Shown here piece after piece: positions 15,127 through 24,204 of a DNA stretch of 45,896 bases. The position numbers were made by a program, and so were the translations under genes. Source of the stretch: Zoogloea sp. (lineage in GTDB: Bacteria > Pseudomonadota > Gammaproteobacteria > Burkholderiales > Rhodocyclaceae); the NCBI RefSeq assembly GCF_028689785.1, contig NZ_JAQVCN010000035.1:1-45896 (forward strand), in the 5' to 3' direction. The notes below the pieces were generated by a model, which was not told where the DNA came from, did no database searches, and saw only the letters and a program-made list of their open reading frames with translations. Numbering within the stretch: the first letter of the stretch is position 1; every line of letters begins with the position of its first letter.

Positions 15127-18006
15127 ATGTCGCTGATATTGATTGTTCTTCTCCCCTTTCTGGGTAGCCTGTGCGCTGCCCTCCTGCCCGCCAATGCACG
15201 CAATGCGGAAGCTTGGCTCGCGGGTATCGTGGCGCTGGCCGTCACAATCATCGTCGGCAGCCTGTATCCCCAGGTCGTAGCCGAGGGAGTTCTGCGCCTG
15301 ACCATTCCATGGGCCCCGGAACTGGGGCTGGATTTTTCTTTGCGCATGGATGGTTATGCCTGGTTATTCGCCCTGCTGGTTGCCGGCATGGGCACCCTGG
15401 TGGTGGTGTACGCCCGCTACTACATGTCACCAGCCGATCCGGTCCCCCGCTTCTTCTCCTTCTTTCTGGCCTTCATGGGCGCCATGCTCGGCGTGGTGCT
15501 GTCCGGCAACCTGATCCAGCTGGCCATGTTCTGGGAGCTGACCAGCCTCGCCTCATTCATGCTGATCGCTTACTGGCACCATCGTGGCGACGCACGGCGG
15601 GGCGCGCGCATGGCACTCACGGTGACAGGCGCAGGTGGCCTGGCGCTGTTCGGCGGTCTGCTGCTCCTTGGCCAGATCGCCGGCAGTTACGATCTGGACG
15701 CCGTGCTGGCGGCGGCAGGCAAGGTCCAGACCCACCCCTGGTACCCGGTGGTTCTGGTTTTGATCGCCCTTGGCGCGCTGACCAAGAGTGCCCAGTTCCC
15801 CTTCCATTTCTGGCTGCCCCACGCCATGGCCGCACCCACACCCGTGTCTGCCTACCTGCATTCGGCAACCATGGTCAAGGCCGGGGTCTTTCTGCTGGCA
15901 CGCTTGTGGCCGGTGCTGTCCGGGTCCGACGAATGGTTCTGGATCATCGGCGGCGCCGGCCTGTGCTCCCTGGTGATCGGCGGCTATCTGGCGATCTTTC
16001 AGCAGGACATGAAGGGGGTGCTGGCCTATTCGACGATCAGCCACCTCGGCCTGATCACCCTGCTGCTCGGCATGAACAGCCCGCTGGCCCTGGTGGCCGC
16101 GGTGTTCCATATCGTCAACCATGCCACCTTCAAGGCCTCCCTGTTCATGGCCGTCGGCATCGTCGACCATGAGACAGGCACCCGCAACCTGCAACGTTTG
16201 TCCGGCCTCTACCGGGCCATGCCGATCACCGCAACGCTGGCGATGGTGGCTGCTGCGGCTATGGCAGGGGTCCCGCTGCTCAATGGCTTCCTCTCCAAAG
16301 AGATGTTCTTTGCCGAGACGATTTTCCTGAATCGTCCGGAGTGGCAGCGCATCCTGCTGCCCCTGGCCGCCACCCTGGCCGGCATGTTCAGCGTGGCCTA
16401 CTCGCTGCGCTTCATCCACCAGGTCTTCTTCGGCCCGCCGGCGCAGGACCTCCCCCATGCGCCCCACGAACCAACACGCTGGATGCTGCTGCCCAGCGCG
16501 CTGCTGGTCAGCGCCTGTGTGCTGGTAGGCATCTTCCCGGCCCTGACCATCGGGACCTATCTGCGCCTCGCCACCGATTCGATCCTCGGCAGCGACGCAC
16601 CGGCCTACAGCCTGGCCGTCTGGCATGGCCTGAACCTACCGCTGCTGATGAGCCTCATCGCGCTGGGCGGCGGAACGGTACTGTATCGCGCCTTTCTTTG
16701 GCGCACGGCAGAGGGCGTGCCCTTGCTTGAGCACATCGACGGCAAACGCAGCTTCGACTGGCTCCAGACCATCCTGACCAGCAGCGCCGAGCGTCTCCTG
16801 CGGCGCCTGTCCTCCCCCCGCCTGCAGATGCAATTGCTGCTGATCTTCGTCGTCACCCTGGGCGGTGCCCTGGTTGCGCTGTTGCCGGACGGGACATCCT
16901 TTGGCACGCGTCCTGTTACGCCGCTCCAGCCAGCCTTCCTGCTGCTGTGGCTTGTGGGCGGCATGTGCGCGTTAAGTGCAGCATGGCAGGCCAAGCACCA
17001 TCGTCTGGCTGCACTCATCCTCTCCGGCGGCGCCGGCCTTGCCACCAGCCTGACCTTCGTCTGGTTCTCCGCCCCGGACCTGGCTCTGACCCAACTCACC
17101 GTCGAAGTGGTCACCGCAGTGCTCATCCTGCTTGGCCTACGTTGGCTGCCGCGTCGCGACGAACGCTACTCTCTGGGGCTGCAGGAGTCCGTGGGCACCC
17201 ACCTGCGCCGCCTGCGCGACCTGCTGGTGGCCGCAACCTGCGGGCTCGGCCTGGCGGCTGTCACCTATGCGGTACTGACCCGTCCTGACGTGGACGGGAT
17301 TTCACCCTTTTTCATCGAGCAGTCGCTGCCCGGAGGAGGCGGCCTCAATGTGGTCAACGTCATCCTGGTTGATTTCCGGGGCTTCGACACCCTCGGCGAG
17401 ATCAGCGTGCTGGCCGTCGTCGCACTGACCGTTTTCGCCCTCCTGCGCCGCTTCCGCCCAGCCCCGGAGAGCGTTGCCCTACCCCACCAGCAGCAGGAAC
17501 AGGACAGCAGCCAGGATCGCATCCCCGACCCCGATGCCCGCTTGCCCGACGGCTACCTGATGCTGCCCGCGGTACTGGTGCGCCTGCTGCTGCCGCTGGC
17601 CACGCTGGTTTCCCTGTTCTTCCTGCTGCGTGGCCACAACGCGCCGGGGGGCGGCTTTGTCGGCGGGCTGGTCCTGGCCACCGCCGTCATCCTGCAGTAC
17701 ATCGTAGGCGGCACGGTATGGGTGGAGTCGCACCTGCGCATTCATCCCCTCTACTGGATCGCCATCGGGCTGCTCAGTGCGGCCACCGCGGGTGCCGCGG
17801 CCTGGGTCTCAGGAGAGCCCTTCCTGTCCAGCCAGGCCTGGCATGGGGACATCCCGCTGCTGGGCGAACTGCACCTTTCCAGCGTGCTGCTCTTCGACCT
17901 TGGCGTATACATGCTGGTGGTCGGTTCGACGGTGCTGATGCTCGTGGCCATCGCTCACCAGTCCCTGCGCAGCCATCACCGCAAATCTGCTCCAGGAGCC
18001 CTCTGA
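15127..18006 (+). CDS. mrpA: Mrp Na+/H+ antiporter subunit A with fused subunit B domain
   Basis: A 959-residue polytopic membrane protein and the largest subunit of the Mrp cation/proton antiporter. The N-terminal two thirds are an NuoL-like ion-channel fold: [16 protein letters not shown] carries the key glutamate, and [20 protein letters not shown] and [16 protein letters not shown] carry the channel lysines and histidine. A NuoJ-like section follows, where Mrp A differs from NuoL. The C-terminal about 140 residues are a full MrpB domain ([19 protein letters not shown]). The A-B fusion and the following C-D-E-F-G order define a group 2 mrp operon. The start at 15127 was preferred over 15088 because it begins directly with the first membrane helix. 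Its stop overlaps mrpC. Confidence 0.93.
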   Translation: MSLILIVLLPFLGSLCAALLPANARNAEAWLAGIVALAVTIIVGSLYPQVVAEGVLRLTIPWAPELGLDFSLRMDGYAWLFALLVAGMGTLVVVYARYYMSPADPVPRFFSFFLAFMGAMLGVVLSGNLIQLAMFWELTSLASFMLIAYWHHRGDARRGARMALTVTGAGGLALFGGLLLLGQIAGSYDLDAVLAAAGKVQTHPWYPVVLVLIALGALTKSAQFPFHFWLPHAMAAPTPVSAYLHSATMVKAGVFLLARLWPVLSGSDEWFWIIGGAGLCSLVIGGYLAIFQQDMKGVLAYSTISHLGLITLLLGMNSPLALVAAVFHIVNHATFKASLFMAVGIVDHETGTRNLQRLSGLYRAMPITATLAMVAAAAMAGVPLLNGFLSKEMFFAETIFLNRPEWQRILLPLAATLAGMFSVAYSLRFIHQVFFGPPAQDLPHAPHEPTRWMLLPSALLVSACVLVGIFPALTIGTYLRLATDSILGSDAPAYSLAVWHGLNLPLLMSLIALGGGTVLYRAFLWRTAEGVPLLEHIDGKRSFDWLQTILTSSAERLLRRLSSPRLQMQLLLIFVVTLGGALVALLPDGTSFGTRPVTPLQPAFLLLWLVGGMCALSAAWQAKHHRLAALILSGGAGLATSLTFVWFSAPDLALTQLTVEVVTAVLILLGLRWLPRRDERYSLGLQESVGTHLRRLRDLLVAATCGLGLAAVTYAVLTRPDVDGISPFFIEQSLPGGGGLNVVNVILVDFRGFDTLGEISVLAVVALTVFALLRRFRPAPESVALPHQQQEQDSSQDRIPDPDARLPDGYLMLPAVLVRLLLPLATLVSLFFLLRGHNAPGGGFVGGLVLATAVILQYIVGGTVWVESHLRIHPLYWIAIGLLSAATAGAAAWVSGEPFLSSQAWHGDIPLLGELHLSSVLLFDLGVYMLVVGSTVLMLVAIAHQSLRSHHRKSAPGAL

Positions 18007-18353
18007 TGGAAGTCGTTCTCTCCCTCGCCGTCGGCATCCTTGCCGGATCGGGCGTCTATCTGCTGCTGCGGCCCCGTACCTTCCAGGTCATCATGGGCCT
18101 GTCCTTGCTGGCCTATGCCGTCAACCTGTTCATATTCAGCATGGGCCGCCTGCGCATCGGTGAAGCACCCGTCATCGACCCCACCCGCGGCAGCGATCCC
18201 GCGCTGTATACCGACCCGGTGCCCCAGGCCCTGGTGTTGACCGCCATCGTCATCGGCTTCGCCACCACGGCCCTGTTTCTCGTCGTCCTGCTGGCCTCGC
18301 GCGGCCTGAACGGCACCGACCATGTGGACGGCCGCGAGCCGGACAAAGAATGA
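18006..18353 (+). CDS. mrpC: Mrp antiporter subunit C
   Basis: A 115-residue, three-helix membrane subunit homologous to NuoK. It contains GVYLLLRPRTFQVIMGLSLL and LTAIVIGFATTALFLVVLL, and the conserved DPVPQALVLTAIVIG of MrpC. The ATG shares one base with the mrpA TGA, so translation is coupled. The length matches the family (about 113). The C-terminal tail is charged and cytoplasmic (HVDGREPDKE). Confidence 0.93.
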   Translation: MEVVLSLAVGILAGSGVYLLLRPRTFQVIMGLSLLAYAVNLFIFSMGRLRIGEAPVIDPTRGSDPALYTDPVPQALVLTAIVIGFATTALFLVVLLASRGLNGTDHVDGREPDKE

Positions 18354-18444
18354 TGTCGCTTCTCCCCACCACCTCCCGCTTCCACTGTCAGCCGCACCGC
18401 CTGCCCGGCGCCATGCGTCATTCCGATCCTGTGGGGGCCATCCC

Positions 18445-20049
18445 ATGAGCAACTGGCAACAACACTTGCCTATCCTGCCGGTGCTGCTGCCCCTGTGCGC
18501 CGGAGCCATCCTGCTGTTTCCGGGCGAGACACGACGCGGCTTGCGGGGCGCTATCGCTCTGGGCACGACCTTGCTTCAGCTGGCTGTCGCCATCGCTCTG
18601 CTAGCCATCACCGACGGCCATACCAGCGCGCCATGGAGCAGCGAAATCGGCGTCTACTCCCTTGGCAACTGGGCGGCCCCCTTCGGCATCGTGCTCGTGG
18701 TAGACAGGCTGTCGGCTCTCATGCTGACCCTCACCGCCATTCTGGGGCTGGCCACACTGATCTATTCCCTGGCCCGCTGGGAACGGGGCGGCAGTCACTA
18801 TCTGCCCCTGTTCCAGTTTCTGCTCATGGGGCTCAATGGCGCCTTCCTGACCGGTGATCTGTTCAACCTCTTCGTGTTCTTCGAGGTATTGCTGGCGGCC
18901 TCCTACGGCCTGGTACTACACGGTTCAGGTCCGGTACGGGTCAAAGCCGGGCTGCACTACATCGCCGTCAACTTGCTGGCCTCGCTGCTCTTCCTGATTG
19001 CCGCCGCACTGATCTACGGCATCACCGGGACCCTCAACATGGCCGAACTGGCCCAGCGGGTCGCCCCCCTGGCCGGCAATGATCGCACCCTGTTTAATCT
19101 TGGCGCGATGCTGCTCGGCATCGTTTTCCTGATCAAGGCTGGTGCGTGGCCCCTGAACTTCTGGTTGCCAGCGGCGTATGGCGCAGCAACAGCCCCGGTG
19201 GCTGGCGTCTTCGCGATTCTGAGCAAGGTAGGGGTGTATGCCCTGCTCCGCTTCGCCGTCTTGCTCCAGGGCTCCGGAGCCCTGGTGCCCTTCGGCGGGG
19301 ACTGGCTTTTCTACTGTGGCCTGGCCACCATCGCCACGGGCACACTGGGCGTGCTGGCCGCCCAGAAGCTTGAGCGGCTGGCCAGCTTCCTGGTCATCGT
19401 GTCCTCCGGCACGCTGCTCGCAGCCTTCGGTTTCTCCGGCACCACACTCACCGGCCCGGCGCTGTTCTACCTGGTCAGCTCGGTGCTTGGTAGCGGTGCC
19501 TTCTTCATGCTCATCGAAATGGCCGAACGCAATCGCGCGGCCGCTGCTGACCTACTGGCAATCAGCTTCGAGGCCTTTGGGCTGCAGGACAAGCGCGACT
19601 CGGAGCACCCCGACGAGATGGTCGGCGTGGCCATCCCGGCAGCCATGGCCTTCCTCGGCTTGGCTTTCATCTCATGCGCCCTGCTGCTGAGCGGCCTACC
19701 GCCCCTATCGGGCTTTACCGCCAAGTTTGCCCTGCTCTCCGCCGCGATGTCTGCCCCGCCGGCCGCGCCCACGCTGCATGCCGGCCTGTTCGTGGCCGCC
19801 TTGCTGCTGTCGGGCCTGGCGGGCCTGATGAGTCTGTCAAGGCTGGGCATACGCGTGTTCTGGAGTGCTGAACGCACAACGCCTCACCTGCAGTGGATGG
19901 AAGCGGCACCCGTGGCCGGCCTGATCCTTCTGTGCGTTGCCCTCAGCATTGGTGCCGGGCCCGCCTTGTCCTTCTTCAATGCCGCAGCCCGGTCGCTACA
20001 CCACGGCCCCACCTATGTTGACGCGGTGCTGCAGGGGGGCGCGCCATGA
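18445..20049 (+). CDS. mrpD: Mrp antiporter subunit D
   Basis: A 534-residue, roughly 14-helix NuoM/N-like channel subunit. Diagnostic parts are FNLFVFFEVLLAASYGLVL (membrane glutamate), FLIKAGAWPLNFWLPAAYGAA (membrane lysine) and APVAGVFAILSKVGVYALLR. It probably carries a proton path across the membrane. A run of five G lies just before the ATG at 18445. The 91-base gap after mrpC is the only break in an otherwise overlapping operon. The C-terminal cytoplasmic part precedes an ATGA overlap with mrpE. Confidence 0.93.
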   Translation: MSNWQQHLPILPVLLPLCAGAILLFPGETRRGLRGAIALGTTLLQLAVAIALLAITDGHTSAPWSSEIGVYSLGNWAAPFGIVLVVDRLSALMLTLTAILGLATLIYSLARWERGGSHYLPLFQFLLMGLNGAFLTGDLFNLFVFFEVLLAASYGLVLHGSGPVRVKAGLHYIAVNLLASLLFLIAAALIYGITGTLNMAELAQRVAPLAGNDRTLFNLGAMLLGIVFLIKAGAWPLNFWLPAAYGAATAPVAGVFAILSKVGVYALLRFAVLLQGSGALVPFGGDWLFYCGLATIATGTLGVLAAQKLERLASFLVIVSSGTLLAAFGFSGTTLTGPALFYLVSSVLGSGAFFMLIEMAERNRAAAADLLAISFEAFGLQDKRDSEHPDEMVGVAIPAAMAFLGLAFISCALLLSGLPPLSGFTAKFALLSAAMSAPPAAPTLHAGLFVAALLLSGLAGLMSLSRLGIRVFWSAERTTPHLQWMEAAPVAGLILLCVALSIGAGPALSFFNAAARSLHHGPTYVDAVLQGGAP

Positions 20050-20534
20050 AAAGGCCCCCTCTTATTCCGCTTCTGCCACTGGTGCTCGTGGGCACCTGGC
20101 TGCTTCTCAACGACAGCTTGAGCATCAGCCAGATGCTGCTCGGCATCGCCTTTGCCGCATTCGTCACCGTAGCAGTGAAGACCTTGCGCCCACTGCCTGC
20201 GTGGCCACACCGCCTGCATGCTGGCGTGGGCCTGTGCTGGCATGTTCTGATTGATATCGCCCGCTCCAACATCGCGGTCGGCAGGATTATCCTGGGGACG
20301 ACACGACGCCAGCCACCGAGCGGCTTCATGAAGATTCCCCTGGATATGCACGACCCCCACGGCCTGGCCATGCTGAGCATCATCATCACTGCCACGCCTG
20401 GCACGGTATGGGCCGGTCACGATACCGAACACAACATACTCACCCTGCACGTACTCGACTTACAGGATGAGGCCACGTGGATACGCACCATCAAACAACG
20501 CTACGAACGCCCTCTGATGGAAATCTTCGAATGA
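20046..20534 (+). CDS. mrpE: Mrp antiporter subunit E
   Basis: A 162-residue subunit with two or three N-terminal membrane helices and a cytoplasmic C-terminal domain. The MrpE signatures DIARSNIAVGRIIL, MLSIIITATPGTVWAG and LTLHVLDLQDE are present. It is unique to Mrp complexes, with no Complex I counterpart, and supports assembly. It overlaps mrpD (ATGA) and mrpF (ATGA). Confidence 0.93.
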   Translation: MKRPPLIPLLPLVLVGTWLLLNDSLSISQMLLGIAFAAFVTVAVKTLRPLPAWPHRLHAGVGLCWHVLIDIARSNIAVGRIILGTTRRQPPSGFMKIPLDMHDPHGLAMLSIIITATPGTVWAGHDTEHNILTLHVLDLQDEATWIRTIKQRYERPLMEIFE

Positions 20535-20812
20535 ACTCCATTCTTCCCATGGCCGTCCATTTTGCTCTGGCCTGCTTTGCCCTGGCGATGCTCTGCGCCA
20601 TGATCCGCCTTCTGCGGGGCCCAACTGCCGAGGACCGCATCCTCGCCCTGGACACCCTCTACATCAACGGCATGCTGACCATCCTGAGCCTTGGTGTGGG
20701 TTTTGGCTCCGTGGTCTATTTCGACATCGCCCTGCTGATCGCCCTGTTCGGCTTTGTTGGCTCCGCGGCAATGGCCAAGTTCCTGCTGCGCGGGGAGGTG
20801 ATTGAGCCATGA
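20531..20812 (+). CDS. mrpF: Mrp antiporter subunit F
   Basis: A 93-residue three-helix subunit. AMIRLLRGPTAEDRILALDT is the conserved MrpF loop with its essential acidic residue, followed by VYFDIALLIALFGFVGSAAMAKFLLRG. Family length is about 90 residues. It overlaps both neighbours through ATGA junctions, so stoichiometric translation is expected. Confidence 0.93.
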   Translation: MNSILPMAVHFALACFALAMLCAMIRLLRGPTAEDRILALDTLYINGMLTILSLGVGFGSVVYFDIALLIALFGFVGSAAMAKFLLRGEVIEP

Positions 20813-21120
20813 GTGCTGCGGACGTTCCTCTCTGGGCAGCCCTGCCCGCGGCACTGTTACTGATCTGCGGGGGGGTGCTGACCCTGCTCGGCTCCCTCGG
20901 CCTGTTGCGCCTGGATACGTTCTACGCGCGTCTCCACGCTCCGACCATGGGCAACACCCTGGGTGCCGGCTGCGTATTGCTCGCCTCAATCCTCAGCGCA
21001 TCAGCTCTGGCCGGACGGCCGGTGATCCACGAAGTGCTGATCACCGTCTTCATTCTGCTGACCTCGCCGGTCACGACCATGCTGCTGATGCGCGCGGCAA
21101 TGCTGCGCCGCCGCAATTAA
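20809..21120 (+). CDS. mrpG: Mrp antiporter subunit G
   Basis: A 103-residue three-helix subunit and the last gene of the operon. It shows the MrpG pattern LLGSLGLLRLDTFYARLHAPTMGNTLG and ITVFILLTSPVTTMLLMRAA. The stop is 9 bases from the stop of the convergent amidohydrolase gene. No intrinsic terminator is visible in that gap. Confidence 0.93.
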   Translation: MSAADVPLWAALPAALLLICGGVLTLLGSLGLLRLDTFYARLHAPTMGNTLGAGCVLLASILSASALAGRPVIHEVLITVFILLTSPVTTMLLMRAAMLRRRN

Positions 21121-21129
21121 GCCGAAACC

Positions 21130-22299
21130 TCAGACTGGAGCCAGCCAGCGCTGCACCAGGCGCACCCAGTAGGCCACACCGAAGGGGATCGCCGCATCGT
21201 TGAAATCGTAGCGGGGATTATGCAAGGTGCAGCCCCCCTCCCCTGGCCCGTTGCCCAGCCAGATGTAACAGCCAGGCTTCTCCTGCAGAAAGTAGGCAAA
21301 GTCCTCAGCCCCCATGCTCGGCTTCGGATCTATGCTTACCTTGCCGTCACCGCACACTTCGGCGGCCACCCGGGCGCAGAACTCGGCCTCAGGCACGGTG
21401 TTGATGGTGGGGGGGTAGCCACGCCGGTATTCGAAGCTCACATTGGCACCGAAGGCCGCGCCCACCCCGGCGCACACCCGCTGCATGGCGTCTTCCACCA
21501 TCGCCTCAACTTCCGGCCGGAAGGCCCGCACGGTGCCACAGATACGGGCGATGTCGGGGATCACGTTATAGGCGTCTCCCGCATGGAACTGGGTGACGGA
21601 GAGCACGGCCGCGTCCTGGGGGTCACGGTTACGGCTGACCACTGACTGAAGGGCCTGCACCAGGGAAGCACCGGCCAGCACCGGGTCGATGCCCTGATGA
21701 GGCATGGCGGCATGGGCACCATGGCCCTTGATTTCGATGTCAAAACGGTCCGCGCAGGCCATCACCGGGCCGCGGTGGACGGCGATCTCGCCCAAGGGCA
21801 GGCCGGGCCAGTTGTGCAGGCCGAACACCGCCTCCATGGGAAATCGCTCGAAGAGCCCATCGGCAATCATCGCCGGCGCCCCCCCCTCTCCCTCCTCGGC
21901 GGGCTGGAAGATGAAGACCACCGTGCCGTCGAAATCAGGATTGCGAGCCAGATGTGCTGCCGCCCCCAGCAGCATGGCGGTGTGCCCGTCGTGGCCACAG
22001 GCATGCATGCGTCCAGGAATACGTGAATGGTGGTTGAAGTCGTTTTTTTCCTGGATGGGCAGCGCGTCCATATCGGCACGCAGACCGATCATGCGGCCAC
22101 GGGTGCCGGCCCGGAGGACACCGACCACGCCGGTCTTGCCCACCCCGGTGTGAGTTTCGATGCCCAGGGCACGCAGGCGTTCGGCCACAATGGCGGCGGT
22201 GCGGTGCTCCTCGAAGGCAAGCTCCGGATGGGCGTGGATATCCCGACGGATGGCACTGATTTCGGCTTGATCGGCCCGCAGTTTTTCAAGAAGGTGCAT
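21130..22299 (-). CDS. M20-family amidohydrolase (hippurate/N-acyl-amino-acid type)
   Basis: A 389-residue cytosolic dimetal amidohydrolase of the M20D/IAA-amino-acid hydrolase group. Metal and catalytic residues are visible as ADMDALP, HACGHDGHTAML (cysteine and histidine ligands), FQPAEEGEGGA (glutamate pair), FGLHNWP (histidine) and the C-terminal MGAEDFAYFLQ. The dimerisation domain is inserted at about 180-290. Substrates are typically N-acyl amino acids such as hippurate; the exact one cannot be read from sequence. It diverges from the HDAC-like gene with a 92-base gap. Confidence 0.9.
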   Translation of the reverse strand: MHLLEKLRADQAEISAIRRDIHAHPELAFEEHRTAAIVAERLRALGIETHTGVGKTGVVGVLRAGTRGRMIGLRADMDALPIQEKNDFNHHSRIPGRMHACGHDGHTAMLLGAAAHLARNPDFDGTVVFIFQPAEEGEGGAPAMIADGLFERFPMEAVFGLHNWPGLPLGEIAVHRGPVMACADRFDIEIKGHGAHAAMPHQGIDPVLAGASLVQALQSVVSRNRDPQDAAVLSVTQFHAGDAYNVIPDIARICGTVRAFRPEVEAMVEDAMQRVCAGVGAAFGANVSFEYRRGYPPTINTVPEAEFCARVAAEVCGDGKVSIDPKPSMGAEDFAYFLQEKPGCYIWLGNGPGEGGCTLHNPRYDFNDAAIPFGVAYWVRLVQRWLAPV

Positions 22300-22391
22300 G
22301 ATGCGTCCCGATAGGCGGCCCCGATGGCCGTGACGGAAAGATGATAGCAGCGGGGCATGCCCCGCTCCACCGCAAGAAGCAGGCTCACCAA

Positions 22392-23312
22392 ATGAAACTC
22401 TTTTACGCTGATCACTTTGTCCTGCCCCTCCCCGAGGGGCATCGCTTTCCGATGGAAAAATACGCCCGCCTGCGGGAGCGCCTGATGGGCTCCGGCCTGT
22501 TCGGGGCAGAGCACTTCCATGTCCCGGAGGCCGCCAGTGATTCCGAACTGCTCCGTGCCCACGATGCCGGCTATGTACAGCGGGTTGTCCGCGGCACCCT
22601 GGACAAGAACGATATCCGGCGCATCGGCTTTCCCTGGTCGGAGGCCATGGTGGAGCGCTCCCGGCGCTCGGCCGGCGCCACCCTGGCGGCCTGCCGAGCC
22701 GCTCTCGAAGACGGCTGCGCCGCCAACTTGGCCGGCGGCACCCATCACGCCTTCCGTGACCGGGGCGAGGGCTTCTGCGTTTTCAACGACGCCGCCATCG
22801 CCGCCCTGGCCATGCGCGCCGAGGGCCGGGTCGAGCGGGTGGCGATCATCGACTGCGACGTGCATCAGGGCAACGGCACCGCCGCCATCCTGGCCAACCG
22901 GCCAGAGTGCTTCACCTTCAGCATCCACGGCGCGCGCAACTACCCCTTCGACAAGGAAACCAGCGACCTGGACGTGGAACTGCCCGACGGCACCGGCGAC
23001 GACACCTACCTCACCGCCCTGCAGGCCGCCCTCGGCCCGGTGTTTGCCCGGGGCAAGCCCGATCTGGTGATCTACCTGGCCGGCGCCGACCCCTACGAGG
23101 ACGACCGCCTGGGCCGGCTAAAGCTCACCAAGGCCGGGCTCGCCGAGCGGGACCAGCTGGTGTTCGACAAGGTCCGCCAGCGCGGCCTGCCCATCGCCAT
23201 CGCCATGGCCGGCGGCTACGCCCGGCAGATCGACGACACCGTGGAAATCCACGCCAATACGGTATGCGCGGCGGCACGCCACTTCCGTGCACGTCAGGTT
23301 GCCTCGCTATAA
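22392..23312 (+). CDS. Histone-deacetylase-family hydrolase
   Basis: A 306-residue zinc hydrolase of the HDAC/AcuC/AphA superfamily. The fold begins MKLFYADHFVLPLPEGHRFP. The catalytic histidine pair is in AGGTHHAF, zinc ligands are in IIDCDVHQGNGT and LAGADPYEDDRLG, and the C-terminal catalytic tyrosine loop is MAGGYA. Bacterial members deacetylate small molecules, polyamines or lysine side chains; the substrate is not evident. The start was moved to 22392 because family members begin at this residue. MoxR and VWA genes follow on the same strand with gaps of 30 and 19 bases, so the three are probably co-transcribed. Confidence 0.88.
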   Translation: MKLFYADHFVLPLPEGHRFPMEKYARLRERLMGSGLFGAEHFHVPEAASDSELLRAHDAGYVQRVVRGTLDKNDIRRIGFPWSEAMVERSRRSAGATLAACRAALEDGCAANLAGGTHHAFRDRGEGFCVFNDAAIAALAMRAEGRVERVAIIDCDVHQGNGTAAILANRPECFTFSIHGARNYPFDKETSDLDVELPDGTGDDTYLTALQAALGPVFARGKPDLVIYLAGADPYEDDRLGRLKLTKAGLAERDQLVFDKVRQRGLPIAIAMAGGYARQIDDTVEIHANTVCAAARHFRARQVASL

Positions 23313-23342
23313 TCAGGACAAAACCCCAACAAGGAATCCCCG

Positions 23343-24185
23343 ATGCGCTTCGAAGGCTCCGACAACTACGTCACCACCCCGGATCTGATGCTGGCCGTCA
23401 ATGCCGCCATCCGCCTGCAGCGCCCGCTGCTCATCAAGGGCGAGCCCGGCACCGGCAAGACCATGCTGGCCGAAGAGGTGGCTGCTGCCCTGGGCATGCC
23501 GCTGCTGCAGTGGCACATCAAGTCCACCACCAAGGCCCAGCAGGGGCTGTACGAATACGATGCGGTGTCGCGCCTGCGGGATTCCCAGCTGGGTGACGAC
23601 AAGGTCAAGGACATCGGCAACTACATCGTCAAGGGCACCCTGTGGCAGGCCTTCGACGCCGACGTGCCCACCGTGGTGCTGATCGACGAGATCGACAAGG
23701 CTGACATCGAGTTTCCCAACGACCTGCTGCGCGAGCTCGACCGCATGGAGTTCCATGTTTACGAGACCCGCGAGACGGTCAAGGCCCGCCACCGCCCCAT
23801 CGTCTTCATCACTTCCAACAACGAGAAGGAGCTGCCCGACGCCTTCCTGCGCCGCTGCTTCTTCCACTACATCAAGTTCCCCGACCGGGACACCATGCAG
23901 CGCATCGTCGATGTGCACTTTCCGGGCATCAAGCAGGCTCTGCTCAAGGAGGCGCTGGAGGTGTTCTTCGGCCTGCGCGAGATCCCCGGCCTCAAGAAGA
24001 AGCCCTCCACCTCCGAGCTGATCGACTGGCTCAAGCTGCTGGTGGCAGAAGAGATCCCCGTCGAGGCCCTGCGCTCTCCCGACCAGAAGGCCAGCATCCC
24101 GCCCCTGCACGGTGCCCTGCTCAAGAACGAGCAGGACATGCACCTGTTCGAGCGCCTGGTGTTCATGGCCCAGCGCAACCGCTGA
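23343..24185 (+). CDS. MoxR-family AAA+ ATPase
   Basis: A 280-residue AAA+ protein. Walker A is GEPGTGKTML (about 37-46), Walker B is VVLIDEIDKAD (about 114-124), sensor 1 is FITSNNEKELPDAF, and the arginine-finger region is LRRCFFHYI. A helical lid follows at about 205-280. MoxR ATPases act as chaperones that load metals or activate partner enzymes, almost always with a VWA protein encoded next door. Here the partner is the CoxE-like VWA gene 19 bases downstream. AAGGAA precedes the start. Confidence 0.92.
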   Translation: MRFEGSDNYVTTPDLMLAVNAAIRLQRPLLIKGEPGTGKTMLAEEVAAALGMPLLQWHIKSTTKAQQGLYEYDAVSRLRDSQLGDDKVKDIGNYIVKGTLWQAFDADVPTVVLIDEIDKADIEFPNDLLRELDRMEFHVYETRETVKARHRPIVFITSNNEKELPDAFLRRCFFHYIKFPDRDTMQRIVDVHFPGIKQALLKEALEVFFGLREIPGLKKKPSTSELIDWLKLLVAEEIPVEALRSPDQKASIPPLHGALLKNEQDMHLFERLVFMAQRNR

Positions 24186-24204
24186 CGCACGGCATATCCA
24201 CCCC

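Noticed and set aside
15553..16626. Reverse open frame opposite mrpA
   Set aside because: It has Gln/His-rich, Gly-rich composition typical of an antisense shadow; mrpA is unambiguous.
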